A stretch of 64,000 nt of DNA from Dioscorea cayenensis subsp. rotundata (taxonomy: Eukaryota; Streptophyta; Magnoliopsida; Dioscoreales; Dioscoreaceae), in contig NC_052477.1 of the NCBI RefSeq assembly GCF_009730915.1, positions 27,360,578 to 27,424,577 of the forward strand. Direction: 5' to 3'. The position numbers and the translations under genes were made by a program. The notes beneath the pieces were generated by a model. The model was not told the origin of the DNA and did not search any database. It saw only the letters and a list, made by a program, of their open reading frames with translations. Positions 1 to 12,100 of this stretch are shown piece by piece (within the stretch, counting starts at the first letter, position 1; each line of letters starts with the position of its first letter).

Positions 1-448
1 TCCATGCATATTCTAGCAAAGATGATAATCATCTACAAGAACAGAAATCCAAATACAAGAAAAGTGAAATAAAAATAATTCAAGTTAATGACTTACATGC
101 TAGATTCAATGCATGTGAAAGTGTTCCATTGAATGTGGCTTTGTTTCTCTTAACCAAGTCTCATTCATATTGCCATAAGAAGATGGCAAAGCCAAAACAC
201 TTTTAACTCCTTTTCATGTGTGAACAAATTACATGCACGTTTCTCTCAACTCTCATGCACTTGTATATATATTTCCTTAATTAGTTATATATATAAAAGC
301 AAAAGAATCAAATAGATATCTTTAGTACTTATCCTCTCTTATTGACTAAGTTAAGGGATGAAATAATTAAATTTAGAGAGTTCTTTAGTGGGAATTAAAT
401 AGAATCCTAATTTCAAAGTGAAGAAGATGGTTATGAATCACATAATTA

Positions 449-486
<38 letters not shown>

Positions 487-1812
487 TTTGGGATTGTCCT
501 AATTAGATATTATTAATCACAAGAATAAGGAAGAAAAGACTTTGGACATAAGGTTCCAATTCTCCTGACATCCTCTCCTGCAAATCTAGGGAATTGTCAA
601 TCTTATATTTGTATGTAGACACGAATAAGAGTTGGTGGTGCTTCTTGTGTAAATTTCAACTTATTTTTGGTTTTCTTCGTAGTCATATAATTATTTAATA
701 AAGATTAGTGACTTAAAATGATATAGAGTAATCATAAATCATTTTCATTCAATTAATCAACGGTTAGTCATGGATTACTACCGTCTTTAGTTTCTCGTTT
801 AAGGGTTTTACATTGTTTTCTTTTGAGGGTTTAGGTTTTTGTATTTGTTTTGTTTTTTTTTATGTGTGCTTATATTTTATGGTAGAGTGGTTTTTATAGT
901 TACAAAATGTAAAAAAATTACATTAAACTATTAGGTTAATTTTGCTTCAATCTTCAAATGACCTTGATTAATTGAAGATACATAGCTTCAGAATAACTCA
1001 CAACCTTAATGTGTTGTTTGATGCTAAACTAAACTCTTCCTCTTAGACTCCTTTTATATTTTTCTTTTATTTAAATTTTAGATTAAAATACAATAAAAAA
1101 TGTCTAATGAATAGAAATATTTAAAAAAATCCAAAATTAAAACTTTATAATATTTTATGATAATTAATTTCATCATAGATTTTTCTTCTCCTCAACATTA
1201 TATTTTCTTCTTATTTCTAATATTTATGTTCACGCGCCTTTTTTTTTGTGAAAGAATACACTCTCTTACTCTAACATACTACATATTTCTAATTAAATCT
1301 CATACTAAATCTAACATACCTTTGAACAAAAATATTTCAAAACACATCTGACCAATAAATAATAAAAGTCATATATAAGATTTTATCAAATATAAAATTT
1401 TTTAAATAAAATCAACAAAAGTACAAAAACTACTTTTTGACTTATTCTCACATAATAAATAAATAATATCATCTAAAAATTATATATATATATATATACA
1501 TTGACAAATAGTGGCAAGTGCTGACTTAACGATCCCCAGAGAAATACGATTCCTCTCACAGAAAACACGGTGAATAATATATCTACTATATGATTTATTT
1601 ATTTATATTAAAAAAAATAAAAAAAAAAGATAAATGCAAATATTTTTTTTAAAAAAAAAGTAAATCCAAATCCTTTTACAAACAAAGAACATTCTCAAAG
1701 GTACACACTATCAAAAACTTTTTGAAGTGTGTGTTTGTGTGTGTGTGCTCATCATTTCAAAGGGAACAACATCATCAACAGCAATCCACGTCATCAAGTC
1801 CATCAGCAACAC
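1..1812. other. AT-rich intergenic stretch, no gene seen
   Basis: No reading frame with recognisable protein similarity on either strand. It holds homopolymer A/T runs and TA dinucleotide tracts (about 452-485 and 1482-1498). The only frames of 60 codons or so are low-complexity. Probably distal upstream DNA of the NAC gene at 3.5 kb. Confidence 0.6.
452..485. repeat. (TA)n microsatellite
   Basis: Uninterrupted TA dinucleotide run of about 34 bp, one of many in this window. Length is likely polymorphic. Confidence 0.9.
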
Positions 1813-3269
1813 CACGTGTCACCCACAAAAAGTGGGCCCCCACTTGATTACTCCCACAAACACCATTTTGAAATTCCAGCAACCAATCAAAACATGACAC
1901 CATGACATTCTACTTATAGGTACAAGTGTAAGATGACCATGACCCCCTTCCTCCTTAATACGCCACCCTAACCTCCCCAATCATCTTCACTGTCATTCAT
2001 CCTCATCTCCACAATTTTGGATTAATCCCTTTTTTTAGTTAATCACACCCACTAATCCAACCTTTATTCCATCTTAATCCACTCTTAATCACCATCTTAT
2101 CACTAATCTCAACCTTAATTGGAAGTCTAGGGACCACTTTGGACGTAGACCCTGACCTACCAGGTTGCATCTAATTGGTCATTGTTCAACCACTTGGATT
2201 AGCACTGAGGCCTTGATTGGGTTAGGTGAATTGAATTAGATTTTTTTTTTTAATATATATAACCTGGTCATACACGCTCGTGAGCGCAACTTAATCAAGC
2301 AATCCATGCAAACACATACACACACTCATAATATACTAATCAAGCACGTGTCCTAATCATCAACACGGTAATCAAACCTAACATGCGTGCATGCGTTCTC
2401 AACAACCTTATGAATTTATCTGGTATTGTCAACCGAATAGCCGAATAATATGACATAAAAGTATAAAAAAATAAATAAATATTCAAATCTTTTTTTGATA
2501 GCACTGTTCACACTTGGGTCCAATATTATTTTATAAATATTATTTACAGACCCGAGTGTGAAAAAATAGTGATTTCATCCTCCAGAGTTATATGACAGTA
2601 GGATTTTTTTTTTAGAAAAAAAATCAATAAATCACTGTAACTGATGTACTGTACTTATCTGTCCCTTTAATAATATCTTAAATAAGAGCTGCCTCATGCT
2701 GAAATCTGGCAGAAACCCAAATGCAACTTCCGAAAAATATCTTTACTCATTTCACATTATCCAAAACCACTTACTGCACGATCATTTCATCATTATATTT
2801 TAAACCTAATAAAAATAAACTCTATATATATATGTGTGTGTTATACGGGTATTTTAAGAGAATCAAATATGCAAGTAAATTTAAAAATAAAAATAAAAAT
2901 AAAGGGAATGATGTGAAAATAATAATTAAAGAAAATGAAAAAAAAAAGTCTAAGAATTGGACAACAAACCTGGTTGTCGTGAGGCGAAGAAGTCCACTGA
3001 AAATTTTGTCACATTGATGATCTGGCCTAATCCAAAACGGCGGCCCAAGCCCATACCATTCGCGTGCAGCAGCTGGATTCACCATCATCCGAACCCAATC
3101 CCCGGGCCCAGAGACCTTTTCAATGGAGTATCATATCATCATAAGACCTTTTGACTTAGACCAATCCAACGGTTCACATCAGACAACCGAATCACTTGTC
3201 TAGCAACGTGGACGGTAAGGATAACATCAAGCAATAACCATCACAAACACTGGTGATTGGACACGTGTC
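1813..3269 (+). promoter_or_regulatory. Three CACGTGTC G-box/ABRE-like motifs upstream of NAC gene 1
   Basis: The identical octamer CACGTGTC occurs at 1813-1820, 2345-2352 and 3262-3269, all in the same orientation; the last lies about 260 bp before the NAC start codon. CACGTG with flanking GTC is the core bound by plant bZIP (ABF/AREB) and bHLH factors. Motif presence is seen directly; binding is inference. NAP-like NAC genes are known to respond to ABA and senescence, which would suit such boxes. Confidence 0.45.
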
Positions 3270-3530
3270 GGGACAGGTGGCAGCTCACGCTATCAGCGTG
3301 TCGTCATCTCCCGCCTCATTCTTAGTCCTCGCCCATACGCGCGGAAGCTAACGATAATCACGAACCCCACATGAAATTCCTAGATTGCCCTTCGGTGAAA
3401 TGATTTATTACATCCATATCCAAGTTTTCCTCCCCCGCTACACGACAAAAAACGACCCTGATAAAACCACACCACCATCCTCCTCTCCCAAAAATTTCAG
3501 CTCGTCTCTTTGATGATCTCGCCGGAAACC

Positions 3531-4868
3531 ATGGCGAATCCAGCGACGAGCTTGCCACCAGGATTCCGATTCCACCCTACTGATGAGGAGCTCATCCTGC
3601 ACTACTTGCGTAACAGAGCTTCATCGGCGCCGTGCCCGGTTTCCATCATCGCAGAGGTCGATATATACAAGTTCGATCCTTGGATCTCCCACGTATGTGA
3701 TAAATATCTAGCTTGTTGCTCTCTTTTCTCAATCTGTGCTTCTTTCTAAGATTTCTCAATGTTCAGTGATTGATTTTGAATGGATTTTTTTTTTTTTTCC
3801 TCTGATTGTTTGTGTGTAGCCATGGCGAAGTTTGGGGATCGAGAATGGTATTTCTTTAGCCCTAGAGATAGGAAGTACCCGAACGGCGTGCGGCCGAACC
3901 GAGCGGCTGCGTCGGGGTACTGGAAGGCCACCGGCACTGACAAGCCGATCCACACGAGCTCTAGCAACGTGAACATCGGCGTGAAGAAGGCTCTGGTGTT
4001 CTACAAAGGGAGACCTCCCAAGGGTCTCAAGACCAACTGGATCATGCATGAGTATCGCCTTGCCGAAGCTCAGAGCAACAGCCATACTTACAGACCCATG
4101 AGGCTCAGAGACTCTTCCATGAGGGTAAGAAGAAGAAAGAGGAAAAAAGAACAATCTTTGATCATTAATTTCCCCTTTCTTTGATTCTATATATCCTTTC
4201 AATATCTATCTTTCTCTCTTGATTGGGAAAACTTAACCCTAAATTTTTTGATCTTGTTTCAGCTGGATGATTGGGTCTTGTGCCGAATTTACAAGAAAAG
4301 CAACCATATTTCTGTTGATCAGCCATCAATGGACAGAGAACAAGCTGAAGATTCAAGCTCTGAAGATGTTCACTTGTCAACATCCAGCACTGCAAACACT
4401 GTGCAACCTAAACAACCTCTTGACCTGCATAAATCTTCATCTTTGTCAGAGCTTCTCAATCTCTTGTTTGACAACCCTTCTGAGATACTAGGAGCTGAGC
4501 CAGCAGCAGCAGGAGGAGGAGGAGGAGGAGGAGGTAATTACAGTGGTGCAATCATGGGTCATAGTACTAACGCAACAAGCTCCAACCAAGCTCAGTTCAT
4601 CAGTAACAGCAGTGGCAATTACAATGCTTACTTTTACCAAAGGCACACACATAATGAACAACAACTACCTGCTTTCTTGTCTGACAACTCTCTGAAACGC
4701 CAGAGACCTGAAGATCAAGGTCTCATGCAGCCACCAAAGAAGCTGAACAGTTCATGCATTAACCCCAGTTTCAGCAACCAGTTCAGTGGCCCCCAGTACA
4801 ATTTATTAAGCCACCAGCCACTGCTGAATCAGCAGATACTCTTGGACTCTCACTTGAGGTTACACTGA
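3531..4868 (+). CDS. NAC-domain transcription factor, NAP-like; frame problem at the exon 1/intron 1 border
   Basis: DNA-binding transcription factor expected in the nucleus. Three exons: 3531-3692, 3820-4124 and 4263-4868. Exon 1 carries [14 protein letters not shown] (subdomain A) and ends in FDPW; exon 2 has [24 protein letters not shown] and the WIMHEYRL segment; exon 3 opens [12 protein letters not shown], then a low-complexity tail with a poly-Gly run. ATG 3531 was chosen for its ACCATGG context; ATG 3513 is in frame upstream. The wording ([36 protein letters not shown]) is closest to the NAP/NAC029 group as I recall it. Oddity: exons joined at the consensus sites total 1073 nt, not a multiple of three, and FDPW reads on as ISH where the family has DLP, as if one G were missing in TGG(G)ATCTC near 3683. 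Donor 3697 (358 aa) or acceptor 3829/3830 (353 aa) would restore the frame. Confidence 0.85.
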
Positions 4869-4922
4869 GTTCTAATTGACTGCATGAATGAAATACTTTG
4901 AGAATTTTAAGTATATGGTTTG

Positions 4923-4951
4923 AAGAAGAAGAAGAAGAAGAAGAAGAAGAA
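4923..4951 (+). repeat. (GAA)n repeat in the 3'UTR of NAC gene 1
   Basis: A run of GAA/AAG triplets about 55 bp after the NAC stop codon, probably within the 3' untranslated region. Confidence 0.8.
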
Positions 4952-5103
4952 TAGAAGAACCAAAGAATACAGGATTGCTCATTTTTTGTACAGAAAAAGG
5001 CAGGCTAGTGTCAATCAAAAAAAGAAATTCTTTGGGAGAATGTAAGTGCAGTAGATGTAGAAGAATGGGATTGTGGATACTATAGTGTTTCTTATACTTG
5101 TTT

Positions 5104-5109
5104 AATAAA
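5104..5109 (+). promoter_or_regulatory. Candidate poly(A) signal for NAC gene 1
   Basis: AATAAA about 235 bp after the stop codon, followed by T/G-rich sequence. A plausible polyadenylation signal; plant signals are loose, so this is only a candidate. Confidence 0.35.
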
Positions 5110-6411
5110 AAGGTTTAAGAGTATGTTGTGGGATTTGAGTTTGTCAGTAGAATCAAAAGGAGTTAAGAAGTGACATTTGTTCAGATTTTCATGTGGGTTT
5201 GTGTGTGTTAAGTACATGGTACAATAATAATGGGTACCCTCAATGAATGTGTAGGCATGTGATCCAGAACTATAGCTAAGGTTATGTCATTTCTTTGGAA
5301 TCATTGGAAGACACTGACAGGTGCAGCCCCTCCGGAAGAAAAGAAAATAAAAAGTTGGCATTATACAAACTAAAGGTGGAACCTTTAGACTTGTATGCAA
5401 CGTGCCACCAATTATCAGTGTGCAACTTTTACAAGTTAATTGTTTAGAGAACTAGAGAGAGAATGTATTTCCATATCTAGAAAAATTGTATACCTTCCTA
5501 TTTAATTGTTTATTTTTATGTATTACTTTTTGTACTGGCCATTGCCAAAAGTGTCTGTTTTCTAAAAGAAAATTATAACCAATAAATTCTATATTTCTAT
5601 ATTTTTAAGTGAATTGTGCAGTTGAAATTTAAGAAAGAAGATTACCGGAAGGACTGACATCAAGGGCATGGCTAAGTTAAATATAAACCAGAGACTAGAG
5701 AAACAATATTATATATTTTACTAGATAACGAATTGATTTTGAGTATATGCATATTTTTGGTCTATGAACATTAAACAATTAATATCCGAAAATTCATTCT
5801 AGTAATTAAAAAAATATTAGTCTAAAAATTAAAAATTATATATTTACCTTGGTTTTACAAAGAAATTACTTAACCATGCATTCCTAATCACTCTCATCCA
5901 TTCATTGCAGTTCATGTAAATAAAAGTACTTGTTTTAGTGTAAAAATTAAAAAAGATTTAACATTCTGTATTGTAGAAGCCATTCTTGCAGTTTTCTACT
6001 TCTTCGACGATCAAAACAAACCTATCTTGGAGTTAAGAGTAAAGAGATTACATAGACATAGTCCATCGACGAAAATTATAAGCTCACTAATCTTCCATTG
6101 TATGAAACCACCTGAATTATACTTAGCTTTGACCAAGTTAGTGATCATTTTATAAATGTTATTCTGAAAGAATTTTTCATGAGTTAATCCCGAGTGCCTG
6201 CTCTGGGCGACACATGCCGCGCAGTGATTCTTTCCCAGTGTGGAAAAGACTGGTTCAGTGTTTTTATTCATACATTCATGTTTTTTTTGACAACTTAGCA
6301 AAGAAGAAAACAGAGCTTGCACGTGTGAAAGCCATTAAAAAAAAACAATTAATTAAACGAAAAGGATTGATCTCACAAAGTTTGAAAGTCTTAAACTATA
6401 ATAGCCACTAA
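5110..6411. other. Intergenic, no gene seen
   Basis: AT-rich DNA without supported coding sequence. A more GC-balanced block at about 6180-6250 has short frames on both strands, but I could not assign it to a family. Confidence 0.5.
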
Positions 6412-6563
6412 AACATTATTTAATCAAATTTTAATTATAATATCAGGTGTTGGACCTAAGGAAACAAGAAATAGAGTGCCCCACTAAACCACCTAAGCCA
6501 TCTCTACTCATATTCTAAATTATCTTGATACCTTCATTACATCGCTAACGACAAACTTTAGAA
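6412..6563. repeat. Dispersed repeat, copy A (copy B at 27225-27373)
   Basis: About 150 bp aligns clearly with 27225-27373. Shared blocks include AGAGTGCCCCAC, AAGCCATCTCTA and TCATATTCTAA in the same order and spacing with small indels. Copy B runs straight into the assembly gap, so the full length of the shared unit is unknown. It has no coding potential that I recognise. Confidence 0.75.
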
Positions 6564-8233
6564 GCTAAATGATTGAAATTGCACACTTAAAAACAGTTAG
6601 ATATTGATAAGATCAAGTTCCTAACGTTTTGGAATTAAGTGGTCACAAAGACATCACCATATATAGTTTTCTGTTAAGAATTAATTAAGCACTAAGTGCT
6701 GTGACAATATGAAAAACTTATATTATTAAGATAATAAAGATCACCATATATCAACAAAAAAGATCACAAAAAATCAAACTTTCAAAGGCTTCAAAGTCAG
6801 AAAATCAGATCACCAACTACGAAAACATGGGATTTTTCTGAATTATTAAATGTGAATCCATTGTAATTTTTCTGCAAGCCAGGACTCCACCAAAATTTCA
6901 GCTTTTATGTCGCAGAAGTTTTTAGTTGACAACAATTATCATTCAGAGAAAGAACATAAAGACTAAAAACGGCTACCTAGTACATCACATTTACAGAGAA
7001 TTTGGAATGATGAAAAATTTTTACTTTGAATTTCTACAAAATAAGGATAAGTTTCATGAATTGACTTTTAGCAAATCCTTCGTACAATCCAAACAGGAAA
7101 TTTTGACAAATAAGAATTTAACACAAAATTTCTAGTAATGATCGAGGAAAATTAGTTAGTCTGTGAGTCAACAATGAACTTTTCTTGTGAAATGATTATC
7201 CCATTCAATCATAAAAGGTTATATAACTGACATGAAAAGCTTTAGTGTTGGATACCTATCTTAAGACCCTGTCAATTGTAGACATCTCAGAGAAACAGAT
7301 ATCCTGAGAATGTTTTCTTTTTTTTTCCTAACTTTTAGGCTGATAATTAGGGAGTATCAAGGTATCCAATGTGAAAGTCATGCTGATCTTAGCTTGCAAA
7401 CTTAGGAAATATCAAAAGGGAAAGGCTTGTCTTGTCATAAATCACAAGTTATGCCTCAATGCTCAGCCTTTAATATACATAACAAAAGCATCTTCTCAAA
7501 GACCTACTCTATTTCCATTTCATTAGAGATATCAAAATTATATTCTTGCCGCCACACCAATACAATTGACTATTTTTCCAATTTTCACCGCCATCTGTGA
7601 TAAGTTTGTTTTCTCTATCTATGTGTTTATAAAGATAAATAAATCAATTAGCAAAGTAATCCGTTGATGTGGAATTTAATTAAAATAATCTTTCAAGAAC
7701 TGCTGCGCAAGCCTAGCTTTATGGTTTGAACCTATCTATGTGTGAATAAGATAAGCACCAAGATAATGCTGCCTTAATGGAATCTGCAAAAAATATTCCT
7801 TATTGACCACGGTCTAGTTTCCCCATTGGAAGCATTAAACTTCTAATATATTCCAACTTCTCGAGGTTAGATTTGTTCTTAATATATTTGATATTTAACA
7901 ATGAAGAAAAGACAACCAACTCGTGCATTTAAACAATAATCAAAACAATTAGATGCCAGCGGTGACGTCGCAAACTTCTAACCCTTGACTATAATAGGCC
8001 ACACTCCAAATTCTAATCGTATAGTAATATTAAAAAACACTTGTTACAACCAGGGAAACATCAGGATGGATCAGCAACGGGTGACAACTGTCATCTTTAA
8101 TCAAAATAGAAGTTTATCTCCATGCCTAATCAGATCACTGATTATTAAATTCACAATAAATCAAAGTCATATTCAAGTAGCCAAATAAATGTATCTCAAA
8201 GACTTTGTTATAATTGGCCGTATTTGCATACCA
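6564..8233. other. Intergenic, no gene seen
   Basis: AT-rich, with only short unsupported frames on both strands. Nothing recognisable was found. Confidence 0.5.
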
Positions 8234-8820
8234 GGATAATCAAAGTTTATCAAAGATGAGCTCAGATTGAAATGTGGAAAGGAACCACTCAACACACGCA
8301 ATGAGTCATCCTTCAGCCAGTGGCTTGGAGTTTTCTATCATCAAATCAATGCACCACCAATCTCAACAAATTGTCAAAAACTTATATTTGTTTAAGCAAA
8401 TAGGTTCTAATACTATACATAGTTATCTGCTATGATCTATAAATAAATTATAGAGCTCTAGTGACTGAGCATCAAGCACATAACCATGCTTATCATCAAT
8501 CAACTATTATGGTTTTCTTCTTCTCCAATGGATATATAGTTCTGGTTTTATATTCATTTTAGGATAATCAAAGTTTATTAAAGATGAGCTCAGATTGCAA
8601 GGTTGAAAGAAACATTGAACAGGCAGAATGAGAGTGTTCTGTTATCCAATCACTGCACTGCCAACACAACAAATCATCAAAAACTAATCTAAATTTCTTC
8701 TTATTTAACATATATATAATTTTTTAAAGGATCAACAAATGAATTACAGCCTTGATTGCTGACCATCAAGCACATAAACCCTGCTTATCCTCAATAAACT
8801 AATCTAAATTCATGGTTTGA
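8234..8820. repeat. Diverged direct duplication (8234-8516 and 8562-8820)
   Basis: Both halves begin AGGATAATCAAAGTTTAT, continue with AAAGATGAGCTCAGATTG, and near their ends share CATCAAGCACATAA followed by TGCTTATC. The middles have diverged through indels. The period is about 330 bp. No coding content is seen. Confidence 0.75.
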
Positions 8821-10460
8821 GGAACACTTTCTTATCAGAGTGCACACTAATACTTGATGAACAAAAAAAAACAGAACTTTTATCAACTTCTGAATCGAAT
8901 TCAAGCAAAGAAATAAATCAAGGGAATTTCATCAAATAGTTTGTGTGCAAAATAAAAGCGGTCACTTCAATCAAACAGATTGTGTACAAGCATGAACAAT
9001 GTACTCAATCATGCAGAATTCTTGAATAAACAAAGGAAAACTCATACCAAATGGAGGAGGACAAGGGGAACCAGCGCATCCAAATTGGGGAAAGCCATCA
9101 GAGGTGAATCAGTGATCCAAGATCAAGGAGGTCCCTGCTGAGAACGCAGGGCATGTAAGGCTTTCTCTGTTTCAGTGAAACAGTGTAGTTTTACTGTGAA
9201 TCTCTTGTGTTGTTCTTTCTCTCCATTGATAGAATTGATCGAGTGGGCACGTTTTTGGGCCTAATAAGATTTGGGCTGAGCGCGATGTTTATGGGCTCGA
9301 TTCATTTGGGTTGACAGAGATTTTTTTTTATCCCTGCGCTTGAAATTATTGAAATTGATAAAATACCCTCATAAGTCATCTCATCTGCTTTCAAACTAAG
9401 AGTATTCCTAATCCCTCCCTATTACATCCCCGTTTTAATACATTTTTACGTCACAATGGCGACATACGCTTCTAGACTGGCAAGTGGATGTGAGAATCAG
9501 AGAACAATGGCTTTGTACAAGACTTCATAAAAGCTTTCAAGTGCCCTTGCAAATCATTTGATTTGATGTGATTGATTTATTAAATTTCTATATACAGTCT
9601 GTTTTGTTTTATTTCCTATGACATAAATGAGAAATGAAGTGGTGGTTAGAAGAGTTTAACTTTTTAAAATAAATTTTTTGAGTTGGCAATGAAAATTCTT
9701 TTTTTAATCATTAGAAATTTAAGAAAAAAGAGAAACTAGAATATTTCTTAGGGAACTTGTTGTACTAAATAGTGAGGAATTCTAGTAATTGATTTTTTCT
9801 TTCTTTTTTATGAATGTCAACATTGTATAAAAATTTTAAAATAAAATAGGTGAGAATTTAACCATGATTTGGTGTACAATGGATTTGATTAAATTGATGA
9901 AAAGGTAAATATTCAAAATTACTTATAACAAAAGATAAAAATTTCATAACTGAATAAGAGATAAAAATTACTTATCTTTTGTTTGGTATACATTGGTAAT
10001 ATAATTGTTTGGTATTGTTACTCTGTTCTTGTTGCTCTTATTACTTATAACAAAAAATAAAAATTTCATAAAAAAAATTTAAAATGTTTTTTCATTTGCA
10101 TGCATGTTGTTTGATGTGATATATCTTGAATTTACAGCAAAGAGCGGGTTACATACCACTACAAAACCTTCAAAATTACTTTTATATAAAGGTATTCATA
10201 TTTTGAACTTTTATTTTTAGATATATCCACACTTTTTAAATCACATAATCATATATTATTATTATTTAAAATAATAATAGATGATCAATAAGTTTAACCT
10301 TGCTACATCATTAATCTATTGAGTTCTACATATATATTTATACCTCAAATTGACATGAATTTCTCTGTATTTTAAGCCATATCTATCTACCACACTAAAT
10401 ATATCTATTAAATGAAGATCAATAAAAGAATAAAAAGTTTATAACTGAATAAAAACCAAC
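8821..10460. other. Intergenic, no supported gene
   Basis: A more GC-balanced block at about 9050-9330 contains a 17-codon frame on the minus strand (9098 down to 9048) ending at a GTATGAG donor-like site. It could be a small first exon, but nothing downstream supports it. The rest is AT-rich. Confidence 0.4.
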
Positions 10461-10844
10461 TGTTAGGAGGTAGTTATTTTTCTTCATTTATATGATTTAT
10501 TATAAATAATACATATATGTATATTGCATCATTAATCAATGTTTTTATGTAGCTTATATTTTTTTAAAAAAATAAATAAATCATATTCATTAAAAACAAA
10601 ATGAGATATAGATTACGCGGAACAACAAGAGCACATTGGAAGAAAACACATATGACAAGAATTAGTACACGTGTCTCTTTTAGTTACTGCTTTGAAATAT
10701 CTCACTTTGATTTATTCTTCATCATACATCTTATTTGTAAAATAATTATGATAATGCTCCTATAATAAAAAGTTTTGATAGGTATTTTCATGTATTTAAG
10801 ATTTGTCTTGACATTTAATAAAGTATCCCATTCTCATAATTTTT
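10461..10844 (+). mobile_element. Possible 5' LTR remnant of a Copia element
   Basis: Sequence begins TGTTAGGAGG, a common plant LTR start, and leads directly to a primer-binding-site motif at 10845. A clear CA terminus and a partner LTR were not found, so the LTR reading is an inference from position. Confidence 0.35.
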
Positions 10845-10857
10845 ATGGTATCAGAGC
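10845..10857 (+). other. Retrotransposon primer-binding site
   Basis: TGGTATCAGAGCC matches the plant Ty1/Copia primer-binding site complementary to the 3' end of initiator Met tRNA. It lies just upstream of gag-like codons, as expected. Confidence 0.8.
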
Positions 10858-10885
10858 CTTTATCTCATACGAGTTTGATCCATTT

Positions 10886-11450
10886 TTTCTTACCTGCTTC
10901 ACACATCCAATTGACTCCTCTGCTTGGCAAACTCCTATTTTCAATGCTGATAATACAAACACCAATAACCATATCATGCAATTCAATCCTTCCTCACAAT
11001 TGCCTATTAAATTACGAGGTAGCTCCAATTTTTCTACTTGGAAGACCCAACTGACTTTACTCATGACCATGAACTCTCATCCGAAATGCCTCGCAGTCTA
11101 CACCTTGCCCAACAAAACAATCACTCAGAAGAACACATCCCGAAATCTAATCCAAAGATATTGCCTTTGGGTTTGTCAAGATCGCCTCATTCACCAAGCA
11201 ATGATGGCCTCTGTTGATAGTACTATTGCATCCACAGTAGTTAGCACCTCCAATGCGAGAAAGCTTGGGCCCTTCTTCACACCTCCTATGCCAATAAAAG
11301 TCACACCTGCATCTATAGCTTACGGGATCAACTTAGTCGTATCACCAATAACGACAAGAGTGTCTCTGAATATCTCCATCAGGTCCGCACCATTGTCAAC
11401 GAGCTTGCCGATGCCGACTCACCAGTAGTCGAAGCAATAACTAAAAAATA
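10886..11450 (+). pseudogene. Copia gag (UBN2-type) remnant
   Basis: The frame holds the gag start-type wording QLPIKLRGSSNFSTWKTQ, then an LWVCQDRLIHQAMMASVD-type stretch. After about 11270 the similarity moves to another frame, where an SVSEYLHQVRTIVNELAD stretch is readable, so at least one frameshift is present. Everything after about 11430 (zinc knuckle, integrase, reverse transcriptase and 3' LTR) is absent. It is a truncated, non-functional piece of a Ty1/Copia element, consistent with the primer-binding site at 10845. Confidence 0.75.
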
Positions 11451-11796
11451 TACGTGTACTAATAACAAGCACATGACAAACATTAAAATAAAACAATGCA
11501 CTATGAGTGGACAAACAACAAAATAACAAAAATTGACAGGGAAGAGACAAACACAACACATATTGTGTTGCTTACTTCCATATAACTAAAAATTCTCTTA
11601 TTCATATCATTTTACTTTTAACTTGACGTTTTTTTAAATCTTTTTTTCCCAATAATAGGAACCAATAGCAAAAAATGATAACACATTTCACATCGTTTAG
11701 TATCCAAACCAAACAATTCAAAACAAGATCCCTGCACGAAAGGCCTATCTCATAACAGCTTCTATAGCAAACACACTCTCCCTTCTCAAGTTGCTC

Positions 11797-11833
<37 letters not shown>

Positions 11834-12100
11834 ATATGATAAATATGGATAAATCACATTAATCCACATTTTACGAGTGGACACACACGGGGACCACGAG
11901 AGCAAATTCTACCACACATTTGGCTTAACACTATGCGAGTTAAGATTTGAATCGTCTCTTCAACTAGACACAAGCACCTATGTAGAAGACCCGATACTAA
12001 TAAACAAACAATCATTGGGTTTGTTGTTATTACTTATAACAAAAAATAAACTTTCGTAATTTGTATTTCCTTTTTAAATTTAAAAACTTCATTCTTTGAT
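11451..12100. other. Intergenic, no gene seen
   Basis: No supported gene. It contains a (GTT)n microsatellite and otherwise AT-rich DNA. Confidence 0.5.
11798..11833. repeat. (GTT)n microsatellite
   Basis: About twelve GTT units in an uninterrupted run. Confidence 0.9.

Noticed and set aside
3756..4202. 148-codon minus-strand frame over NAC exon 2
   Set aside because: It is antisense to a strongly conserved NAC domain; no independent similarity.
9048..9098. Minus-strand 17-codon mini exon ending at a GTATGAG site
   Set aside because: No acceptor-linked downstream exon and no family; splice-like words this short occur by chance.
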